A DNA stretch of 64,000 nt from Stenotrophomonas nitritireducens. Its GTDB lineage: Bacteria > Pseudomonadota > Gammaproteobacteria > Xanthomonadales > Xanthomonadaceae. Position numbers and translations under genes: made by a program. The notes beneath the pieces are model-generated. The model was not told where the DNA came from and did no database searches. It saw nothing but the letters and a program-made list of their open reading frames with translations. Positions 58,831 to 64,000 of this stretch are shown here, one piece after another. Within the stretch, counting starts at the first letter, position 1; each line of letters starts with the position of its first letter. The stretch covers positions 62,001 through 126,000 of the forward strand of contig NZ_LDJG01000018.1 in the NCBI RefSeq assembly GCF_001431425.1, read 5' to 3'.

Positions 58831-61815
58831 ATGTTGCCAGCCCGCCGCAATCCCAACCGCTGCCTGTTCACACCGCTGTCGCTGGCCGTTGCCAGCGCAT
58901 TGATCGCCATCGCCGCGCCTGCCCTCGCGCAGGATGCCGGCAAGGACAAAGACAAGGACAAGACCACCGAACTGGCCCGCGTCGAGGTCACCGGTTCCAA
59001 CATCCGCCGCACCGATGTGGAGACCGCCTCGCCGGTGCAGGTCATCAGCAGGCAGGACATCCAGAACATGGGCGCCCGCACGCTGCTGCAGGTGCTGGAC
59101 AACCTGCCGGCCGCGCGCCCGGCGCAGGTGGATTCCAAATCGTTGTTCACCGGTTCCGATGGCGCTTCGCAGGCCAACCTGCGCGGCCTGGGCCCGCAGG
59201 GCACGCTGGTGCTGCTCAACGGCCGCCGCCTGTCGTATTACGGCGCGCCGTCGGGCTTCCAGACCCAGTTCGTCAACATCGACGCCATTCCCGCCGCCGC
59301 CATCGAGCGCATGGAGGTGCTGACCGATGGCGCCTCGGCCGTGTACGGCACCGATGCGGTGGCCGGCGTCATCAACGTCATCACCAAGAGCAGCTACCAG
59401 GGCCTGGAAGTCAGCGGCACCTGGGACACCGCGCCGCGCTTCGATTCCTTCGGCGAGAAGCAGGCCAGCATCACCGGCGGCTTCGGCGACATGACCACCG
59501 ACCGCTACAACGTCTATGCCAGCGTCAACCTGTACGAGCGCAACGGCATCCCGGACAGCGAGTGGTACGACAAGAACCCGGCGCAGTTCTACGTCAACAA
59601 TCCGGACTACATCAAGAACCTGCGCCTGGACACCGGCAGCGCGCCGGGCGTGTTCAACCCGGGCTACTACTTCGCCTTCGACCCGGTGACCAAGGCGCGC
59701 GTGGACGAGGCCGCGCCGGGCTGCAAGAACGTGCTGCAGGTGAGCAGCGGCACGCGCTGCATCTGGCAGACGTGGATGAACCGGCAGATCAACGGCGGCG
59801 CCGATTCGCGGCGCGTGACCGCCTACGTCAACGGCCACTTCCAGGTGAACGACGCCACCGAGGCGTTCGCCGAGGTGACCTATACCGACATCGACCTGCG
59901 CGCCAACGGCGGCACGCCGCGCGCCTACGGCACCACCACCGGCAATCCGCAGAGCTGGTTCTCGCGCAATACCGGCAACACGGTCAACCAGTTCCTGTAC
60001 CCGTTCCTCGGCCCGAACAACGAATACAACCACGCCAGCTCGGAAATGAAGGCGCTGATGGGCGGCGTGGTCGGCCTGAGCTACCTGTTGCAGGACGTGG
60101 GCGGCAACCACTTCGGCCAGCGCAACACCGACCGCAGCTACCGTGCGGTGACCGGCCTGCGCGGCAGCCTCGGCGACAGCGACTGGAGCTGGGAAACCGC
60201 CTTCGCCACCGCCGGCTCGCATTCGGTCACCTACCAGACCACCAACGTCAACCTGAAGGGCTTCGAGAAGGCCTTCGGCCCGTACACCGTCGATCCGGGT
60301 ACCGGCCGCGTCATCATCTCCGACCATCCGGCGTACAGGTTCGGCGAGATCAGCGAAGCCAACGCCGCGCTGATCCGCGAAGCATTCCCGACCTTCGACA
60401 TCCAGTCGTGGACGCGCCTGCATACCCTGGACGGCAAGGTCGAAGGCCCGCTGTTCAAGCTGCCGGCAGGCGAAGTGCGCGCGGCGTTCGGTTTCAACGC
60501 CACCCGCGAGACCTTCTACACCCCGGGCAACCCGGACGCCGCTAACGGCCTGATCACCCAGCAGGGCGGCTCGTGGTTCGACGGCAAGCGCAACACCTAT
60601 GCGCTGTTCTCCGAAGCGGTGGCGCCGATCACCGACAAGCTGGAACTGGATGCCGCGCTGCGCCTGGACAAGTACCCGGGCTTCAGCGCCAACCTCGCGC
60701 CGAAGATCGGCCTGAAGTACCAGGCGCTGCCGCAGCTGCTGCTGCGCGGCACCTATTCGGAAGGCTTCCGTGCGCCCAGCCTGGCCGAGTCCGGCAGCGG
60801 TGGCGTATACGCGCAGATCGGCGGCTACCGCGACGAAACCCGCTGCGCCGAAACCAATGCGATCGCCGGCCTCCTGCGCCAGTCCAGCCGCACGGTCGAC
60901 AAGGACCTGGGCAACAGCCTGTGGAACAGCGACTGCAGCCGCAACGTGGCGCGCATGACCCAGCCCAACCCGGACCTGAAGCCGGAGAAGGCCAAGATCG
61001 CGACGCTGGGCTTCGTGCTCGAGCCGACCGACTGGCTGTCGGTGTCGGCCGACTACTGGTTCGTGTACCGCCGCAACGAGATCGTCGCGCCGGACTACAG
61101 CAAGTCGGAAGAAATCAGTGCGATGACCCGCTTCCCGATCACCGAGACCGACCTGGCCAACCTGGCCGCGCTGGCCCGCATGTGCGCCGATCCGGCCAGC
61201 GGCGTGGCGTGCCCGGCGACCCTGCCGGGCTACAGCACCGGCAACGTGGCCAGCGTCATCGGCCAGTACAAGAACCGCGGCCGCACCCTGGTCGACGGCC
61301 TGGACGTGGACGCCCGCGGCCGCTTCGACCTGGGCGGGTGGGGCAGGCTGAACATCGGCGTGGCCGCGACCATCGCCAACCGCAACATGTACAACTCCGA
61401 CGACGCCGACGGCTGGTACTACGGCAACGTCGTCGGCTACTACGACAACCCGCGCCTGCGCGCCACGTTCAACACCAACTGGACCTACGGCAACTGGGAC
61501 ACCGGCTTCTACATCAACTACGTCGGCGGCACCAAGTGGGCGTACGACCGGGTCGATGGCGAGGACAACAACGCGCAAACCTGCACCGGCAGCTATGTCG
61601 AGGCCTCGCCCAGCCAGTGCGAGGGCGCGCCTTCGTGGTGGACGGCCAACCTGAGCGTGAACTGGCGGCCGATCGAGAAGCTGAGCGTGGGCGTGACGGT
61701 GAAGAACCTGTTCAACCGCCTGCCGTTCTACGACCCGAACGACTGGATGAACTTCCCCGGCTACACCAACAACTTCGGCCGCATCTACAGCGTGACGGCT
61801 ACGTACAAGTTCTGA
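58831..61815 (+). CDS. TonB-dependent receptor, probable GalNAc-glycan importer
   Basis: The 994-residue outer-membrane protein has a signal peptide (cleavage near ALA-QD). A charged linker KDKDKDK precedes a TonB-box-like LARVEVTGSNIRR. The plug has PVQVISRQDIQNMGARTLLQ and GASAVYGTDAVAGVINVITK, and the barrel ends YSVTATYKF. There is no STN domain. It belongs to the large carbohydrate-oriented receptor class of xanthomonads. AGGAGAGAG precedes the ATG at 58831; the upstream ATG at 58768 lies in the hairpin. Position between two GalNAc-ase genes suggests uptake of GalNAc or GalNAc-oligosaccharide. Confidence 0.9.
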   Translation: MLPARRNPNRCLFTPLSLAVASALIAIAAPALAQDAGKDKDKDKTTELARVEVTGSNIRRTDVETASPVQVISRQDIQNMGARTLLQVLDNLPAARPAQVDSKSLFTGSDGASQANLRGLGPQGTLVLLNGRRLSYYGAPSGFQTQFVNIDAIPAAAIERMEVLTDGASAVYGTDAVAGVINVITKSSYQGLEVSGTWDTAPRFDSFGEKQASITGGFGDMTTDRYNVYASVNLYERNGIPDSEWYDKNPAQFYVNNPDYIKNLRLDTGSAPGVFNPGYYFAFDPVTKARVDEAAPGCKNVLQVSSGTRCIWQTWMNRQINGGADSRRVTAYVNGHFQVNDATEAFAEVTYTDIDLRANGGTPRAYGTTTGNPQSWFSRNTGNTVNQFLYPFLGPNNEYNHASSEMKALMGGVVGLSYLLQDVGGNHFGQRNTDRSYRAVTGLRGSLGDSDWSWETAFATAGSHSVTYQTTNVNLKGFEKAFGPYTVDPGTGRVIISDHPAYRFGEISEANAALIREAFPTFDIQSWTRLHTLDGKVEGPLFKLPAGEVRAAFGFNATRETFYTPGNPDAANGLITQQGGSWFDGKRNTYALFSEAVAPITDKLELDAALRLDKYPGFSANLAPKIGLKYQALPQLLLRGTYSEGFRAPSLAESGSGGVYAQIGGYRDETRCAETNAIAGLLRQSSRTVDKDLGNSLWNSDCSRNVARMTQPNPDLKPEKAKIATLGFVLEPTDWLSVSADYWFVYRRNEIVAPDYSKSEEISAMTRFPITETDLANLAALARMCADPASGVACPATLPGYSTGNVASVIGQYKNRGRTLVDGLDVDARGRFDLGGWGRLNIGVAATIANRNMYNSDDADGWYYGNVVGYYDNPRLRATFNTNWTYGNWDTGFYINYVGGTKWAYDRVDGEDNNAQTCTGSYVEASPSQCEGAPSWWTANLSVNWRPIEKLSVGVTVKNLFNRLPFYDPNDWMNFPGYTNNFGRIYSVTATYKF

Positions 61816-61835
61816 GGATGCCCGGCCATTGCGCT

Positions 61836-61864
61836 CTCCCCTTCATGCGTGGCATGAAGGGGAG
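61836..61864 (+). promoter_or_regulatory. Very stable hairpin after the receptor gene
   Basis: CTCCCCTTCATGC and GCATGAAGGGGAG are perfect 13-bp arms with a 3-nt loop, 21 bp after the receptor stop and about 50 bp before the GH109 gene. It lacks a T tract, so it probably protects the receptor mRNA 3' end and sets lower expression of the following gene. Confidence 0.6.
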
Positions 61865-61913
61865 GGGCGCCGTGCGGGCCATCATCGTCGCGATCGAGTA
61901 AAGAGGACATGCA

Positions 61914-63269
61914 ATGAAACGTAGGGAATTCATCCTGGCCGGCGCCGCCCTCGCAGCCACCAGCCTGCTGCCGGAAACGCCGGCCTGGGCACGCGCGCGC
62001 AAGATGCGGCTGGGCATGATCGGCACCGGAATGCGCGGCCAGGTACTGCTCAAGGAACTGCTGCGCCGCGACGACGTGGAGGTGGTGGCGCTGTGCGACA
62101 TCGAGCCGATCATGCTCGGGCGCGCCACCGGCATGGTGGCCAAGGCCGGCAAGCCGGCACCCAGGACCTATGGCGGCGACGGCGACGTCAATGCCTGGAA
62201 GCGCCTGCTCGAACAGCGCGGGCTCGATGGCGTGGTCATCGCCACGCCGTGGGAATGGCACGCGCCGATGGCGATCGCCGCGATGCAGGCCAAGGTCGCG
62301 GTCGGCTGCGAAGTGGTGGCCGGCATCAGCCTGCAGGACCACTGGGACGTGCTCAACACCCAGCTGCAGACCGGCACGCCGTACATGCTGCTGGAAAACG
62401 TGTGCTACCGCCGCGACGTGATGGCGGCGCTGCAGATGGTGCGGCAGGGCCTGTTCGGTGAACTGGTGCACCTGCAGGCCGGCTACCAGCACGACCTTCG
62501 CGGGGTGAAGTTCAACGACGGCAATCCCGACCATCCCTACAGCAGTGGCGTCGAGTTCGGGCCCAAGGGCTGGTCCGAAGCGCGCTGGCGCACCGAGCAC
62601 TCGGTCAGGCGCAACGGCGAGCTCTACCCGAGCCACGGCATCGGCCCATGCGCGATGTACACTGGCATCAACCGCGGTAACCGCTTCACCCGCATCAATG
62701 CCTTCGCCAGCAAGGCGCGCGGCCTGCACGAGTACACCGTGGCCAAGAGCGGCGGCACCACGCACCCGAGCACCCGGGCGCAGTTCAAGCTCGGCGACAT
62801 CGTCACCACCACGCTGGCCTGCGAGAACGGCGAAACCATCCTGCTGCAGCACGACACCTCGCTGCCGCGCCCGTATTCGCTGGGCTTCCGCGTACAAGGC
62901 ACCAAGGGGCTGTGGATGGACCTCAACCACGGCATCCACATCGAGGGCCGCAGCCCGCCGCATGAATGGGAGGACTTCAAGGCCTACCAGGACCAGTACG
63001 AACACCCGCTGTGGAAGCAGCATGCCGACACCGCCGCCGGTGCCGGCCATGGCGGCATGGACTGGTTCGTGATCCATGCCTTCGTCGAGGCGCTGAAAGC
63101 CAATGCGCCGATGCCGATCGACATTTTCGACGCCATCACCTGGAGCGCGATCACGCCGTTGTCCGAACAGTCCATCGCCAATGGTTTCCAGACCCTGGAC
63201 TTCCCGGATTTCACCGGCGGCCTGTGGCAGCAGCGCAAGCCGATCTTTGCGTTCGACGGCGCTTACTGA
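61914..63269 (+). CDS. GH109-family protein, probable NAD-dependent alpha-N-acetylgalactosaminidase, Tat-exported
   Basis: The 451-residue protein of the Gfo/Idh/MocA fold has a twin-arginine signal (MKRREFILAGAALAATSLLP), NAD motif GMIGTGMRGQ (about residues 34-43), and GH109 hallmarks DGVVIATPWEWHAPMAIAAM, LLENVCYRRDVMAAL and GELYPSHGIGP. GH109 cleaves alpha-GalNAc through an NAD-dependent oxidation-elimination mechanism, first described for blood-group A conversion in Elizabethkingia. The Tat signal fits export of a protein folded with its cofactor. AAGAGGA precedes the ATG. It is the second, unrelated alpha-GalNAc-ase family of the locus. Confidence 0.9.
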   Translation: MKRREFILAGAALAATSLLPETPAWARARKMRLGMIGTGMRGQVLLKELLRRDDVEVVALCDIEPIMLGRATGMVAKAGKPAPRTYGGDGDVNAWKRLLEQRGLDGVVIATPWEWHAPMAIAAMQAKVAVGCEVVAGISLQDHWDVLNTQLQTGTPYMLLENVCYRRDVMAALQMVRQGLFGELVHLQAGYQHDLRGVKFNDGNPDHPYSSGVEFGPKGWSEARWRTEHSVRRNGELYPSHGIGPCAMYTGINRGNRFTRINAFASKARGLHEYTVAKSGGTTHPSTRAQFKLGDIVTTTLACENGETILLQHDTSLPRPYSLGFRVQGTKGLWMDLNHGIHIEGRSPPHEWEDFKAYQDQYEHPLWKQHADTAAGAGHGGMDWFVIHAFVEALKANAPMPIDIFDAITWSAITPLSEQSIANGFQTLDFPDFTGGLWQQRKPIFAFDGAY

Positions 63270-63285
63270 GGCACGTCCCACGATC

Positions 63286-63346
63286 CCAGGAGCGGCTTCA
63301 GTCGCGCCCCGGCTTTCCCGGCGAGGGCCCGGTCGCGGCTGAAGCC
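63286..63346. repeat. Inverted repeat of REP type between GH109 and MATE genes
   Basis: CCAGGAGCGGCTTCAGTCGC on the left and CGCGGCTGAAGCC on the right form facing arms about 25 bp apart, with further GC palindromes inside. The arm resembles the GGAGCGGCTTCAGCCGCGA type of bacterial REP. It lies between two convergent genes and may also limit read-through. It differs from the GTAG palindromes elsewhere in the window. Confidence 0.55.
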
Positions 63347-63372
63347 AGCCTGCAGCAGGCGGTGCCGGCCTT

Positions 63373-64000
63373 TCAGGCCTCGGCGTCCGCGTCGGCCACC
63401 GGCGAAGGCGGGCAGGCCGGTACTTCCGCCGGCGTGGCCAGTTCCTCGGCATGCGACGGCGCGGCCATCATCTTCGCCTGGCGCCAGCCGCCCCAGCGGT
63501 AGTACGCCAGCGACAGCAGCATCGACACCAGCGAGCTGACCGGGAAGCTCCACCAGATGGCGTCGGCGCCCCAGTAGGGCTGCAGCAGCTCGGCGAAGGG
63601 CACGCGCACGCCCCACAGCGAGGCGGCCAGGATCAGCAGCGGCGCGATCACCGCGCCGGTGGAGCGCACCACGCCGGAGATCACGAAGCTCACGCCGAAG
63701 AACAGGAACGACCACACCGCGATGTGGTTCAGGTGCCGCGCCACCGCCAGCGCCTGGCTGCCGTCGGGCAGGAACAGCGCCAGCGAGTGCCGGTCCAGCA
63801 GGATCAGCGGCAGGATCAGCACGCCGGTGAGCAGGAAGTTGAACAACACGCCCTTGCGCGCGGTGCCGCGCACGCGGTCCCAGCGGCGCGCGCCCACGTT
63901 CTGCGCGGCCATCGACGAACACGCCGCGCCGATCGCCATCGCCGGCATCTGCACGTAGGTCCACAGCTGCAGCGAGGCGCCGTAGGCCGCGGCGGTATCG
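63373..64000 (-). CDS. MATE-family efflux transporter (C-terminal part, runs off the window)
   Basis: The last 209 codons are present, reading leftward from the window edge (DTAAAYGASLQLWTYVQMPA) through AIGAACSSMAAQNVGARRWD, a MATE signature, and several membrane segments. It ends in a hydrophilic tail rich in Ala, Pro and Glu. MATE proteins export drugs or metabolites using ion gradients. It is convergent with GH109; I see no link to GalNAc use. The internal ATG at 63954 is not the true start. Confidence 0.93.
   Translation of the reverse strand, partial: DTAAAYGASLQLWTYVQMPAMAIGAACSSMAAQNVGARRWDRVRGTARKGVLFNFLLTGVLILPLILLDRHSLALFLPDGSQALAVARHLNHIAVWSFLFFGVSFVISGVVRSTGAVIAPLLILAASLWGVRVPFAELLQPYWGADAIWWSFPVSSLVSMLLSLAYYRWGGWRQAKMMAAPSHAEELATPAEVPACPPSPVADADAEA

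Noticed and set aside
63373..64000. MATE transporter as part of the GalNAc locus
   Set aside because: It is convergent, separated by a REP-like repeat, and MATE proteins export rather than import sugars; no sequence link to the locus.

Overview
The window is a GC-rich bacterial chromosome segment, most likely from the Xanthomonadaceae/Lysobacteraceae (Stenotrophomonas, Pseudoxanthomonas, Xanthomonas relatives). The protein sequences of IleS, MurJ, RibF, Obg and the bo3 oxidase are gammaproteobacterial. There are many TonB-dependent receptors and GTG/TTG starts with tight gene overlaps. Three intergenic arrays are built of GTAG-headed palindromes of the kind known in Stenotrophomonas. The genus is not proven.

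Layout. 1-11.2 kb is core housekeeping: uvrA (partial), rplU-rpmA, a lipoprotein overlapping obgE, rpsT (opposite strand), murJ, ribF-ileS-lspA-ispH and tRNA-Thr(CGT). 11.2-18.7 kb is a FecI-type sigma / FecR / STN-TonB-receptor operon facing an autotransporter whose passenger begins with a ClpP-like (COG3904-type) domain. 18.9-22.9 kb is cyoABCD (cytochrome bo3 ubiquinol oxidase) with no cyoE directly after it. 23.0-28.6 kb holds a palindrome array, an MHYT-GGDEF-EAL protein, radA, a small secreted protein and ypjD. 28.7-44.2 kb looks like an accessory block between ypjD and ffh: APC permease, AraC regulator, esterase, PaiB-like protein, three exported amidohydrolase-type proteins (one fused to a TolB-like propeller), a SUMF1-domain protein, a 1.1-kb gene-free stretch, a YncE-like propeller and a siderophore-type TonB receptor. 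44.7-50.3 kb returns to core genes: ffh, a nitronate monooxygenase, a class IV aminotransferase, and rpsP-rimM-trmD-rplS.

50.8-63.3 kb is the most striking part: a probable N-acetylgalactosamine (GalNAc) harvesting and catabolic locus. Facing one way are agaS, a ROK amino-sugar kinase, agaZ and an AgaR-like repressor. Facing the other way are a secreted GH31 enzyme with F5/8C and NPCBM domains, a TonB-dependent receptor and a Tat-exported GH109 protein. The control region between them is AT-rich and carries ten copies of the pentamer CTTTC/GAAAG within 213 bp. One copy lies between the -35 and -10 of the GH31 promoter. I recall CTTTC as the AgaR operator core in other Proteobacteria. Two unrelated alpha-GalNAc-ase families, an outer-membrane receptor, kinase, deaminase, AgaZ and repressor fit a pathway for alpha-linked GalNAc glycans. 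The deacetylase, the aldolase catalytic subunit and the inner-membrane permease are not in the window. The window ends inside a MATE transporter gene.
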